DNA of 64,000 nt from Leuctra nigra (taxonomy: Eukaryota > Arthropoda > Insecta > Plecoptera > Leuctridae), in NCBI GenBank assembly GCA_934045905.1, contig OW203763.1:35849017-35913016 (forward strand). Reading direction: 5' to 3'. The translations under genes were made by a program, and so were the position numbers. The notes under the pieces were generated by a model. It did not search any database and was not told the origin of the DNA. It saw only the letters and a list, made by a program, of their open reading frames with translations. This document shows, piece by piece, positions 52,502 to 64,000 of the stretch. Position 1 is the first letter of the stretch; each line of letters starts with the position of its first letter.

Positions 52502-55300
52502 TTCCAAGGGAGCTTCAGTGATTGAAGTGATAATGTGGGGATCAAGATTGAGGGAAACAAAATTGAGTATTTTAACAAGTATTGCATTTTATTCCATAAT
52601 TGCGTCCCCAGTATTAAAGTGATATACGAGAAAAACCTGGACGAAACTGTTGATTGATCAGAATCACATAAAAATAACTTTGCAAAAAAACACATTGTTT
52701 AAAAAAATATAATGATGACGTTGATCATTTTCATCATTATATTTTTTCAGTTTCTTTGGGATATTTCATCCAGTGTAATTTTTATTTTCTTTTGATGTCT
52801 TCAGTTTCGATTCATTTATGTGGACAAATGTCTCAAAAAATGAATTAAATTTTACAGAAAAAGCTGTTAAAATGCATGTGCAAATAAGAATTTTTTCTTT
52901 TCTTCTCTTTTATTTTGATGATATGCTACATTTTGAAGGTTTTGTAGATAACTGCATAGTACTTGTTGCATCAATCTTGACTTCAAAATAAGAACAAACT
53001 TATGAGTCATAACGAAGAAAGGTTAATTTGACTGTATCCCAAGTGTAGAATGAAGAATATACATGCAGATGATTTTCCCATTAAGTCACTTTAATTCTGG
53101 GCGCGCTGAATAATATGTTGGTTTTATATTGAAATATAATTTAAATGTTAATAAGGTTAATAGTTCGAGTAGGATCGGGCATTTAATGACAAAAGACTGT
53201 TGATAGTATCGAAGATGATTTTTCTATAAATAATGTTGATTAGAGATATAAATAAAGCTCAAAATTGAAGTTTAAGAATTATTTGGGTTGGATTTGAATG
53301 TTATTGTGCATATAGAAGTGTTGAACTGATGAAGAATTGATCAAAATGCGACCAAGTTGGAGGAAATAATGAAGTGGACATTCGTTTTTATAAATACACA
53401 AAACATTGCGATATGATATATTGTAAGATTTTAATGTGATGACAGTGTTTTCATTTTATTAAAGTGATTATAAACTATAGGAGCGATCAAATACTGTAGT
53501 CCAAATGACTGAAAATATTTTTATAAATGTTAAAAAGATTTGAACTCAACAATTATTAAGTAATGCAAAATGTTGAAAGATGGGAGATGGATATTCCATA
53601 ATTCGTTTCATTAATTTGTTGGCGATTTCTTAATTATTCAGAGACATTTATTTTGACTGCTTCCAATGGAAATAATCATACACTCTACATTGTAAATGTA
53701 TCTATTCATTTTATTTACAATTCCAATGAGCCACATTTGCCAGACAATTCTGCTGAAGAATCAATTCATGAACAATTTTCGTCCCCATGTATTAATCAAA
53801 TCTACATCAAGTTATGCATCGTTGGAATTAAACTTAAAGTGAGTCTAACATCTATACATTTTTTCCTATCAAATGATACAATACTACATCCATAATAAGA
53901 ATATGACAGGCTGTATCAATATTATAATTTGTATCCAACAGTTGTACAGAATGTCTCTATTATGATACCGGTTATGAACAATGTATACAATGGACACATA
54001 CTTTTCAATTAAACTGTGTTGGCATTATTGTAATGACAATGTATTGATGTCACTTGGTGTTTACGTTATCTCCAAGATATTTATTTGGTGTTTCAACAAA
54101 ATGTTTGCAAATGTTTGTTAAGTGTTTGTCACAATTATACACTCCAGTATTTTGTTAATTGATAAAGATTAACAAGGGTTTTCTATAAAAAGAGAGAGTA
54201 TAATAATCAAATAACTACATACCACCGTTGATAAAAACGTTCATAGTGTATAAATAATAACCTGTGGTGTAGTATTAATATTTTTTATAGATGTTGTTTA
54301 TAAGTTATGTCACCATTCAGCACAGCGATAGAAAACTTGAGTCAACATTCGATCGACAATTCTGTTGGGAGAGCATCATTTACCGAGTAGTTGATCCACA
54401 ACTTGTTTATGTATCTTCTTAACGATTTGTATGATCGCTGTGCAATGTGAGATGGAATTTAATGTTTCGATGTTAAGTTTGTATACAGATATTGCTTAAA
54501 ACACTGTTTCAAGTTAATTCTATGATTGTTCATTATTATTGTAAGTACGTGTACTTACTACTTATAGTCTTATTGTAGCACAGCATGCATTTGGTGTGTC
54601 CATAGAAGTTGCAGTATATGTTCATAACCGGGAAATACAATTATAGACCAGCATCTCATTTGCTGGATATTTGAAGGTACAATTTTCTACATTTACACAA
54701 GTAGGTAAGTGAAATAAACGGTGTTGTATACTTTGTTTAAGATTCCATAACTAGAGATGAGATTGTATTTCAGAGTATTTTTTATTGTATATCGAACATA
54801 CACGCGCCATTAATCACATAATATTGACCTATCATTGCTTTCATCCAACCAATTGATTGATTCCATAAACATTTGAAATGTTTTGGGGGAATTGGTTAGG
54901 TACAAACTACCCTATTTGGAACCTGATTTTTATTACTATTTTGTTATTGAATTTATGAAAATGTGGTATGTTAAGAAAATGTTCTGGAAATACACATACC
55001 TATTGAGACTTGCCTATTATAGGTGTTGTGTTAATCTGTTGTGTTGTTTACGTTGGTTCTAGCTACATGCTTGAAACCCCACAATGAAACATGGAGTAAA
55101 TATGTTATATTAAACTGATGCTAGATGATATTTTGAAAAACATATTAATATCGTACATTGTATGAGTATGTACTATGTTTTGTTTGTGTTCTTTACAATT
55201 TATTGGCATCTGAACAAGATATATGTATTGATATTTAAAGTGCTGTGCTGGAAATAAAATATTACCCACATTTTCAGTTAAAGTTTTGATTATCATATAA
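52502..55300 (+). other. Probable Dscam 3' UTR and downstream sequence
   Basis: Very AT-rich, without transposon ends or ORFs, unlike the repeat-laden DNA after it. AATAAA signals at 53251-53256, 54713-54718 and 55253-55258 are candidate polyadenylation sites. Long 3' UTRs are common for neuronal adhesion genes. The real end cannot be set without transcripts. Confidence 0.45.
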
Positions 55301-55987
55301 ATATACCAACCATATTAATCCACTTTCCAACATCAGCAAACATTACTCAAGAGTACCCTACATACGCTTCACCATATATATTATATACATTAATTTTGGA
55401 ATCTCAATTATTCCATAGTTGAGTCTATATAGTCTAGTTTATTCCATATAGTCGATTTCAGACGATGTTAGCACGTTTCGCTTTGGTACTCTAATCTTCT
55501 CAATCGTGTAAAAACGACGTATCATTTCAGCCGGAATGCATCTTATAGAACAGTAATAAGTTACAGGTGTTGTGTTCGTGCGAATAGGGGTGGTGGGGAG
55601 GGTTTGTCATGTATTTGGAAGCCAGGAAGTGCAAACAGCAAACATAGTAATACTGAGAACAAATTCTCAATGCAGTCTTGTGTTAGTCTTCTCGTCAAAA
55701 GATAGTTGAACTGGAAATTGTTCTCAAAGTCATGCCATAACATCTTCATCCCGTTGATATTTGCTACCCAGCCGGAGAAGCATGGAGCGGATGTCTGGTT
55801 TTTATTCAAAACCTTCATGTTATAGTAAACAACACTTTAATTGTTTCTAAAATGCCCAATGCTTTTACTTTTGCCACTAATAGGTCGTAGAAACAGCTTT
55901 GTGTTGCCAATAACGTGGAGGAATTGATAATGTCAAATAATGCTGTCCATGACACTGATGAACTCGGATGTATGTGATGCATATGAA
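55300..55987. other. Intergenic
   Basis: AT-rich with no recognised gene. The minus-strand ORF at 55561-55818 shows no family features. Confidence 0.45.
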
Positions 55988-56488
55988 CAGTGTTGTGACT
56001 TATCTAGAACAAATTATCTAGATAATTATCTAGATAATTATTTTGTATCTTTTATCTTATCTAGATAATTAAATAATTGGTTATCTTTATCTTTATCTAG
56101 ATAAAAATATTGTTATCTATTGGCAATTATCTAGATAAAAAATATAAAATTAAAAATATATTTGTGTGTATGAATATGCACAAACCTCAAATGTCAGATG
56201 ATATGAAAAAGGAAAATCATCTTCATTTAATCACATTAGTTAGCTTGTTTTGACGGCCCAATTTTTAAAAAACTTGAGTTCCAAATTTAGGATTCGAAAA
56301 AAATTGCGGAACAGTAGTATTTGGTAAAAAAATTATCTATTATCTATTACAATTATCTAGATAATTATTTTTTATCTTTATCTAGATGATTTCTTGGAAA
56401 TTTATCTATTATCTTATCTAGATAAATTTTTGGACAGTTATCTTTATCTTTATCTAGATAAAAATAAAATTATCTAATCACAACACTG
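55988..56488. mobile_element. Non-autonomous hAT-type MITE, relative of 10204-12961
   Basis: Ends CAGTGTTGTGACTTATCTAG and ATTATCTAATCACAACACTG; perfect 8-bp duplication CATATGAA at 55980-55987 and 56489-56496. 501 bp. The termini and TTATCTAGATAA-rich subterminal zones match the 2.8-kb element at 10204-12961, so both were probably mobilised by the same transposase. No ORF. Confidence 0.9.
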
Positions 56489-56747
56489 CATATGAATGCA
56501 TACTGTCAAGAGGCTAAGAGCAACATGTGTAGAGATTCCTGTGGCAACCAAATGGCTAAAAATTTGAGCAACATAACAAACTCTCTTACTGGAGAAGGGA
56601 GGAAATTCCATATGCTTCTTTGTTAGCTTCGAAGCTAATCTTACTGAGCATTTCCAGCAGAATTCTACATCTCCTTGCTGAAAAAAATGGTTTCTAACTG
56701 ATTTTAGAAGATGTGGTGTATCGTAAAGGAAGAAAATTTCACTGTCT

Positions 56748-57660
56748 TCAAATTTGTATAGGTACAGGTCTTTCTATGGTTATACCCCATGATTTGCGCA
56801 TCTTCACATTGCTCGTACCCTGATCGCAAACTACTACTTTGGGAATAAACCCAGGCGATTTGACTATTTTGAAAACGTCAAGCAAGATTTCTTTCAGGGT
56901 ATCGGCAGAAGCAGCATCTCTTGTGAGAAAATAACCTAAGACTTGTTTGAAGTTTCTTTTAATGCCTCTTATCATAAACACTAGGGCTTCATTTGCAATC
57001 TCCATATTAGGGCTTTAACTATAGTAACTTTTTCCTCCTAGGCTCCTCTTGAGTTTGAAGATTTCGATTTCGATTTCTTACCGGTAGTCGCCCCAGCAAC
57101 TGCTCCTCAATTCCTTGTACCCTTGGAATAGGTCGGAGAGTGCATGGTAAGAAATGTGCTCCTTCATTCAGTGACATTTCATCTAGGACTATGGATACTA
57201 CTCTCTCGGACATTGGCATCGTTTCGCATTTCAATCGCAGCAATTTCAGTACATTTTCGCCGATGCCTAGAGAAAAGTCCAGTCAGGGAACTTACAGTTG
57301 GTAAGCAGAAATGTTTACGCAAGAAACGATATGCCTTCGGAGAACAGTAGTGAAGAGCAAGTGCTAACGATTTGTAATGGTCAGTGTAGATATCGACGAT
57401 CCAAATGCGATAAACTCCGTGTTGACATCAGAAGTTGATACAAAGGCATGCAGTAAATCACTTTCAGTACATGCACTGCTGTTAACTTCTTGTGCACATT
57501 CGAATATTCCTTCATCACATTCTTCGAAGTTTTTAGTTTCTTTATAATTGGAGACAGTTTTCTGAGCATTGTGAAGTTTATGCTTCAATGTTTTAATATG
57601 CAACTCTAGTTGCTGTCGAGAACGTTTGGGAAGATGTGCATCAGGAAAACGTGGATCAGG
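56748..57660 (-). pseudogene. P-element-like transposase remnant
   Basis: Minus-strand frames in collinear order: 57603-57364 (LKHKLHNAQKTVSNYKE), about 57350-57150 (CSPKAYRFLRKHFCLPTVSS), 57243-57019 (MSERVVSIVLDEMSLNEGAH) and 57005-56748 (ALVFMIRGIKRNFKQVLGYF, VVVCDQGTSN). YSPKAYRFLR---LP, DEM and CDQG--N are hallmarks of the P-element/THAP9 transposase family (the D residues belong to its RNase H-like fold). Frames are broken by shifts and stops, so it is dead. No THAP zinc finger or TIRs are seen. Confidence 0.8.
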
Positions 57661-57679
57661 AATATTTGGATCGGGAAGA

Positions 57680-57680
<1 letters not shown>

Positions 57681-57723
<43 letters not shown>
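57681..57723. repeat. (AAT)n microsatellite
   Basis: About 14 AAT repeats directly next to the P-element-like remnant. Confidence 0.95.
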
Positions 57724-57725
<2 letters not shown>

Positions 57726-59684
57726 CGTCTTTATTGTAAATGTGGCGAAGTTAAGCCAAGGCTTCTCTTACATCTCGCTCTCTTTGCATCACGTTAACAG
57801 CTGAAGGTTCACGGGTTCTTTTTCTAGGACTGGGTCTTCGAGCAGGATGCGGAACGTCTGCAAAGATTGTAGGAACAGCGCCCTTTACAAGCCTATAACA
57901 ATGATTGAATGATTAGGGACAAGCAATGATAGTGGCTATAGGGATTGCATGGTATAGGGCTCTAGTTCTAATAGTCATGCTATCAACAGTCCCCACTCAA
58001 GCAATATCAGTGTAGGACTAGCCAGCGAGAATGATTAATTCGTAATGATCACATTCCTTGACCGATGTAGTTGTACCTAATGATTAATGAATGAATGACC
58101 AATACAATTGTGATATTTATAACAATATGACAATTACTTCATTACTTTGTATAGCTGGAGGTTCACTGTAAGGTTCTTGTGCAGATTTTAGTTTACTTAT
58201 AATTGTATCTAAATTGTCTAAAAATATGGATGGATGATTTCGGATTGGAATTTGGACAAGGAGTTTTGATCACAGATGATTCTAACATAGGTACATAATC
58301 AAAGATGTAGAAATAGTTTCGTTTCAATTGATTTTTCATTTATTGTTGTTTTTCCCTGCTTGAAGCTGAGGTCGATTTACAATTGAATGATTAAAATATT
58401 TAGAAAATAAACTTTTCATTGAATTTAGTTGTTGAAAATGTACCTACTTTTAACTAGAGATCAGGGGTGGCATTCCTGTGCGTTTTTAGTCTGTTAGCTA
58501 TCGTATCGTAAATTTGGTTGACTCCAATGCTATGTTATGTCCATAACAACGATTGCTACTCTCTTAAAATTTCCGATAAGAGAGTGAAAATGCTTACAGG
58601 AATCACCCCCCCCCCCCCCCCCCCAGACTTTGACTATGTACAATGCTTCTAAGAATTCACAGAAGAATCGACTCAGCTCCTACAGTTAGCTAAATAAGTG
58701 CACTTATAAATAGTTGCAGATAAATAGTTGCACCTATGGTCGGGGACAGGCAAAGATGAACCCGCGCTAGGATGGGCCGGCCAATACCTGGCAATGCATC
58801 TTTGCCTGTCACCGATTCTACGAATTACGATAGCAAGACTCTCTTGATGATAGTGAAGTTATTAATGATTTTAATAATTGAATGAGTTATTCAAGAAAGG
58901 GCCCTACATAATGCTTTTGAATATTGAATTGAATTACTTGAGGATTCGCGTCAGTTTTTCAGTGCTCTGTTAAACCCAGTAGTTGGGCCGGTCTTTCAAT
59001 AGTCTGCTAAACCATTAGTTAAGTTTAAAACGGTCATTCGAGGATTGTCATTGGTTGTTGCCATGGCAATATAGTCCTAATTGACTGTTTAAAAGTTAGG
59101 GCATTGAAAAAAACTGGCCTAACTGGTAGAGATAGGTAGGTAATTCAAAGAATGCTAATTGAAGAGTGTTCATTTTTTTAAATTAAGTAGCGCATTGAAA
59201 ACCTAGCCTTTAATATAACATGCACAGCTATACTTACCCTTGACTATGAAGGTTAGGATTCCTAAATGAATGGGTTTCGAAATGGTCAGCGCAAATGAGA
59301 TTAGATTTGTAAAGCTGCTCTGGACCATATTTTTCCAGCACAACAACCAAACCCAAGCGTCGGGAGCAGTGGTCGAATAAGGGCGGGAGGGGGGATGGCA
59401 TCCCCTCCATGGGGAATATATTGATGGTTCCATCCCTCCCATGGCTAATTTGTCCACTTCACCATCCCCCCATGAAAGATTAAAAAACAGAACTAAGTAA
59501 TGTAATTTACTTCAAAATAATACAATTTTCAGAGAATGTGTCTATTTAGCTTCATAGACGCCATTCGTCGAGATGAAAATGGGCTTAAAATTACGTCAAA
59601 ATCGCGTAGAAAAGCACCAAATTAATTTCTGAAATTAAATTTTTTTCCGTAACTGTGCGCCTCGCACCAGCATGGGCCTAGGGG
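57724..59684. other. Intergenic, repeat-derived
   Basis: No gene is supported. Poly-C tract at 58608-58624. An inverted pair GGGACAGGCAAAGATG (58742-58757) and CATCTTTGCCTGTC (58797-58810) marks a small hairpin element. Confidence 0.5.
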
Positions 59685-60393
59685 TAAGGTGACCATACGT
59701 ACCGGTTTTACCGGTACAGTACCGTTTTTAATGCTCTTGTCCCGGTGTCCCGAGAACCTTTGCGAAACGGCTCATTTGTCCCGGTTTTGAAATTGCCGCT
59801 TAAAATGTCCCGCCCGGTAGTTCACTCTAACGGCGCTAGATGGAACTTTTGTCTACAGCGGTCACATCTAAGATGCGTAAAAGAAGATGCGCACGGATTT
59901 CGATTTCGTTGAAAGTTAAGATGGCGTGTGTTAAGTTGGTTTAGCCGGTTTGTGTTCCTGTCATTCATCTGTCTGTGATATTATTGTTACTTGTTAGAAC
60001 TTTTACTTATGGCTCCTCGGAGGAAGTGCAAATTTAACGAAGACTTAAAGAAAGAGTTTGTGTTTATGAAAAAGGTAAAAACTGATAATGACCACGAAAT
60101 AAAGTGCATGGTCTGCGAGACAATACTGTCAATAGCTCACGGCGGTAGGTCGGACATCAATGACCACATAAAAACTCCATCATCCAACCACAAGATCTAG
60201 ATTTTTTCACGTTAGTTTACCTACTTTCCTGAAAATAACTATACTTTTAAAGTGATTTTAAGCCATAATTGAGTGATGCATTTCAAAAAATTCGCTGCGC
60301 GGCATTTTTCTGGGGGGCAAGCCCCCCAGACCCCCCTTTGTATCACTCGGAAACTTTGTCCCGGTTTGACTCCTCTCGAATATGGTCACCTTA
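59685..60393. mobile_element. hAT-type element carrying a transposase N-terminal fragment
   Basis: Ends TAAGGTGACCATA and TATGGTCACCTTA; perfect 8-bp duplication CCTAGGGG at 59677-59684 and 60394-60401. 709 bp. Inside, on the plus strand, 60009-60200 encodes APRRKCKFNEDLKKEFVFMK, then IKCMVCETILSIAHGGRSDI and NDH. This C-x2-C ... H zinc-finger segment is the BED-like start of a known hAT-like transposase group. The rest of the transposase is missing, so it is an internally deleted derivative. Confidence 0.85.
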
Positions 60394-60401
60394 CCTAGGG
60401 G

Positions 60402-63269
60402 CCGTCCCCCATTGTTTAACAATACAATTGTGTAATATTTGTACAGTAGGGGGGAGGGTGATAGGGGAAGGGCTTGCCTCCCCCCCCACCTCCCCCAGAT
60501 GTCTGAAAAAATAAAATTTTGACTGTTTAAGTAAACTGTGCATTTTGTAAACAAAATGACCTCAAAACGTCTTAAAACTGATTTTATAGTGCCAAAAAAC
60601 TAAAAAACTGCCATGCGAGTAAGGGTTTTTGGCCTTGGGGCATGCCTTCCACACCTTATTGGAGTGAAAACTGTAAAAAAATGTAAAAAAACAAAATACA
60701 CATCAGAACGTCTCAAAATTGATTTCAGAGTGTCAAAATCCAAAAACCACCCTGCGGGGCAACGTGGCGGCCCGCCCCCACACCCTAACCTTAACGCGTG
60801 GCAAGTTTTGTTCCTTCACTTGCCCCCCTGGCAGAATTTTCTGCCAGTAGGTACACCATCCCCCCATGGACTGACTTCCAATTTGACCACTGGTCGGGAG
60901 GCAATGACCCACTTCTTACACCTGAAACAGTAATTTAATAGCGTCATATTCAAGATGCGAACTTCCATAATACTATGGCAAGAAAAGAGTGATGTCAACT
61001 TACAAGTCCTTCTCCTTGGGGAAACTAAACAGAGATCTTGAAGCTTTCTGTTCTTGCAGGAGTACGTACACCGCACATATCTTGCCCTCCTGGCAGCCCC
61101 CCATTTTAATTTACACTTACAATAAGTAATTTATTGTAATAGATACAGTAACAACCAAAAACACACTTAATTAGACAATAAAAGATGAAAATGTAACAAC
61201 AAAAACCACAATTTCGATGATGACAGCAAAATTCGATGACAGAATCAGCTGACAGCAGCTGTGATGCGAGCACAGCCTTCTCGACAGTCCCACAGAACTA
61301 GAAGTAGAACGAAGTGACTGTCTAGAAGGCTGTGGATGAGAGAAGCTCGCGATTTAGTCCTGTCTGCTACCGCTAGGCGCGCTAGGGCCAAGGGTTATAA
61401 TAATATGTTATTGTATGAGGGGTAGGGGGCTAAATTAAGCAGCTCAAAATTAATGATCAAAATAATGGATTCAGTAGTCAAATATTGTGACAATAATATT
61501 CTGAACAAAAGTTTTTCGATTGCTAGCAACACAAATTTTGTAAAATTGTTTCATTGTGTTTAACACTCCACAGTGGTTTTGTCATGATCGTAAATATATA
61601 TAGAAGTTTCAAAATGTATACTATCGAGGGGGTCCGCGGCAGTGGAGTCAAACCCTAGAACTTTTCGAAACTATTCCGGGGATGATTCACTTTACATGGG
61701 TCATTCTTAGGGTAGTTCGTCCTTCAACTCTCACTGCCAATTCGACCCTCTTTTTATCTTTTTGAGTGCGTGAGCGAGCGACTCCTCGTGGCCCTCATAT
61801 CTCTTACTGCATTTTTTTTCTTCGATTGCTTTGAAACTTTGTACATTTGCGGACCATCTCTAGGCGTTGCAGACCCTAATATTTTTGTAATCCTTTGGTT
61901 GGTTCAAATTCAATTAGAATTTGTCAAATCCAATTCCAATTCCAGTTCAAATCCAATTGGTAAACATTAAAAAAAAATCCGAATGGTCGAAAATCAAAAT
62001 GTTTTGATCAAGTTAAAATTTGGCATGGTGATCAAGACCAACATTATCTCATATTCTACACATTTTTAAACCAATCGGTCAAGTACTTATTTACAGACTT
62101 GTTGCCGTTTTTAGAGTATACAAGTGTTGTCAAAGAGATTTTTGGAAAAAGTAGGTAAGTCACGCCGCATGGATCTGTTATTCAGTTTGTCCAGAACCAG
62201 AGTGTATGGAAATGGAAAGCTGCAAAGATAATCGGATCATATCGTATCGATCGAGTATCGTGTTTGGCTGGAGGTTTTGCACGTATCTGTGCTCGCTCAT
62301 CAACGCATTACACTGAGCGTTTTCGAAGTTATTATCTTATTGTATAAGCCTATTATTGAACAGGCTCATGCTTCCAGACTTATAAATGCAAGTGCCCAGA
62401 GTCAATTGGATTCCTTCCATAGATTATTAGCACACGGTCTTGTGGTGTTGCGGACTGACATCCGCAAATATCTTTTTGAGGCAGCTTCTTTTGAGCATGA
62501 GACATGTAAATGGCGAGAGGCATTGATTGCATTTGAAACAGGCAGTGAATTCCAAGAAAACACAGCCCATCATAGAGGTGTCTGTCACAGTCTTATTGTT
62601 CCGCGCCATTGTCACTCTATACATTCATAGTTATGCTTATGGTTTGTGTATCTCAACCCCAATGCAATTTGGTTGATCAACTTGGTACCAAGTTTATTGA
62701 TCAAGTTGAAGTTGATCAAGCATCAAGTTGCTAGTGTGGATTGGGCTTTAGATGTAGTTACGTCAAGAGGTTTCTGCGACTTGATATTGTATTGATGAAT
62801 GAATGAAGTATAATAAGAAACTTTGATCATGATGGTTATTTCTTGATGATGAGAGGATGTATAGTCTCCTCTGAATGTCCTGATAAAACTTACCCCCTAT
62901 CGCGACTATCATTCTTAAATAGTAAATACACTACAGAGGGGTGATTTGCAAGACTGGCTTTTATCACAAAATATTATATCGGTGGCTGTATACATGCTTG
63001 CACATGCTGGAAGGTGTTATCGTGGTCAAGTTTCTCTCCTCTCTCAGATCATTACAATATGGTACCAATATCATAGGTCTTCACACTGTATCGTTAAATA
63101 AAAGAGAAACCCATCCACTTAACACAAGTTATATTGCATTCCATAATACATTCGGTTTTTCAAGCTTATTAGGTGCATGTAATTGTAAATGTTTCGGTAT
63201 CAAAAGAGATAATTAGTTACAAAGTAATGAGACCTTCAATATCAACAAAAAACATCAAATTAAAAAATG
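60402..63269. other. Intergenic, repeat-rich
   Basis: 60490-60800 holds degenerate direct repeats (CTCAAAACGTCTTAAAACTG and CGTCTCAAAATTGATTT). About 61405-61770 is a repeat also present, split, at 34541-35335. About 62293-62330 matches 2696-2735. About 62866-62975 is a degraded copy of the MITE at 20929-21101. ORFs here (for example 62277-62630) show no family features. Confidence 0.5.
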
Positions 63270-63348
63270 TGGCAGCGGTGAGATTCGAACCCACGCCCTT
63301 TCGGACTGGTGCCTAAAACCAGCGCCTTAACCGCTCGGCCACGCTACC
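63270..63348 (-). tRNA. tRNA-Leu (anticodon TAG)
   Basis: The minus strand reads GGTAGCGTGGCCGAGCGGTT at its 5' end. The acceptor stem GGTAGCG pairs with CGCTGCC (one G-T), discriminator A. Anticodon stem CTGGT/ACCAG with loop TTTAGGC gives anticodon TAG, reading CUA leucine codons. A short variable arm follows (CCGAAAGG), then T-arm GTGGGTTCGAATCTCAC. A run of six T residues follows the 3' end within a few bases, a Pol III terminator. No intron. All class II tRNA-Leu features are present, so likely functional. Confidence 0.93.
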
Positions 63349-64000
63349 TTGCAGACATTGCTACGTTTGAATACAATACGTCTCTGGTCTCATCTGTCCA
63401 GTTGGCGCCAAATATGAACATCCTTTCTTGGTTTAGTTAGTTTCATGGGTAATGTAGTACATACATACTGCCATTGTGATACCTACTTTTAGTTTCATTC
63501 CTTATTATTTTGTATAACACAGAAACATGTCAATTGGTTATTTATAAATCATAGATAAATAAGATCTCATCCAAAAGGATTTTGATACATGAGTTTCACG
63601 AAATAAGTGTACATTTTTTTTGTTATCAAGAATTTCAAAACCCCACATCTCTCAAAAAAAGGGAGATGAAAACAATGTTTGGAGTAATTGTTTTGGTCCT
63701 TCGCCCTTGTAGTTTTTACTGGCTCGTGCTTTAACTGATTGGAGAGAATAAGTACAGTTTTATTTCATAACACGTAATGCCCAGTATAGGAACATGACCA
63801 TCAACACACATAACTAACACGCAGACATGGGCAAAATACTCTGTTTCAATGTATTTGGAATACAAGATACTGATACTTTTAATTTGGGTATCTAAAATAC
63901 AAGATACAAGATACATTTTAGAGATGTATTTAAAATACAAGATACAAGATAGTATCTTTAGATACTTAAAAAAAGATACATTTAAAGATCCTTTTTTGAG
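63349..64000. other. Intergenic; repeat at the window edge
   Basis: 63820-64000 holds degenerate ATACAAGATAC repeats after GACATGGGCAAAATACT, resembling subterminal repeats of a transposon cut off by the window end. Nothing else is recognised. Confidence 0.45.

Noticed and set aside
60009..60200. Small zinc-finger host gene
   Set aside because: It lies wholly within an element with TIRs and an 8-bp duplication, and resembles a transposase N-terminus.
62277..62630. 117-codon plus-strand ORF
   Set aside because: Its start overlaps a dispersed repeat shared with 2696-2735, and no recognisable domain or splice context supports it.

Overview
The window is eukaryotic and almost certainly from an insect. 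It is AT-rich, full of introns and minisatellites, and carries DNA transposons, MITEs and non-LTR retrotransposon debris. The order of insect cannot be fixed from this sequence; a large, transposon-rich hemimetabolous genome (perhaps hemipteran) is only a guess.

The dominant feature is one long plus-strand gene of the Dscam family (homophilic immunoglobulin-superfamily cell adhesion receptor). I could place 22 exons between 656 and 52501. They cover the C-terminal half of Ig2, Ig3-Ig9, fibronectin type III domains 1-4, Ig10, FN5-FN6, one membrane span and the cytoplasmic tail. The signal peptide, Ig1 and the first half of Ig2 lie upstream of the window. With one Ig7 exon included, all splice phases agree and the exon lengths sum to a single reading frame of about 1,645 codons. 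Two Ig7 exons lie side by side (16668-16958 and 17732-18037), with the same phases and lengths divisible by three. This is the arrangement known for the mutually exclusive exons 10A/10B of Drosophila Dscam2, so I call the gene Dscam2-like.

The most unusual feature is the architecture around the 3' splice sites. At five exons (Ig5 C-half, Ig8 C-half, Ig9 C-half, FN1-C/FN2-N, FN6-C/TM) the last few tens of bases of the intron, with the acceptor AG, and the first 36-150 or so bases of the exon have been tandemly duplicated 2-18 times immediately upstream of the intact exon. Each truncated copy keeps an acceptor, lacks the exon's donor, and leads to an early stop if read onward. Two other intron ends are also occupied by minisatellites: a 45-bp array ends a few bases from the Ig6 C-half acceptor, and a 29-bp array begins at the donor of the Ig5 N-half exon.

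The 10.2-kb intron inside Ig9 (22969-33161, with an apparent GC donor) appears to host minus-strand coding sequence: a repetitive exon built of 7-residue KIPTEYR/S units spliced in phase to a second exon ending in a stop, and a separate 283-codon transmembrane ORF. Other introns carry transposons, several with readable target site duplications: hAT-type elements at 10204-12961, 31796-32524, 40471-40955, 55988-56488 and 59685-60393, and an element with a 9-bp duplication at 34888-35268. Non-LTR reverse-transcriptase fragments, a P-element-like transposase remnant and tRNA-derived SINEs are also present. After the gene come an AT-rich probable 3' UTR with several AATAAA signals, then repeat-rich intergenic DNA with one good tRNA-Leu(TAG) gene on the minus strand at 63270-63348.
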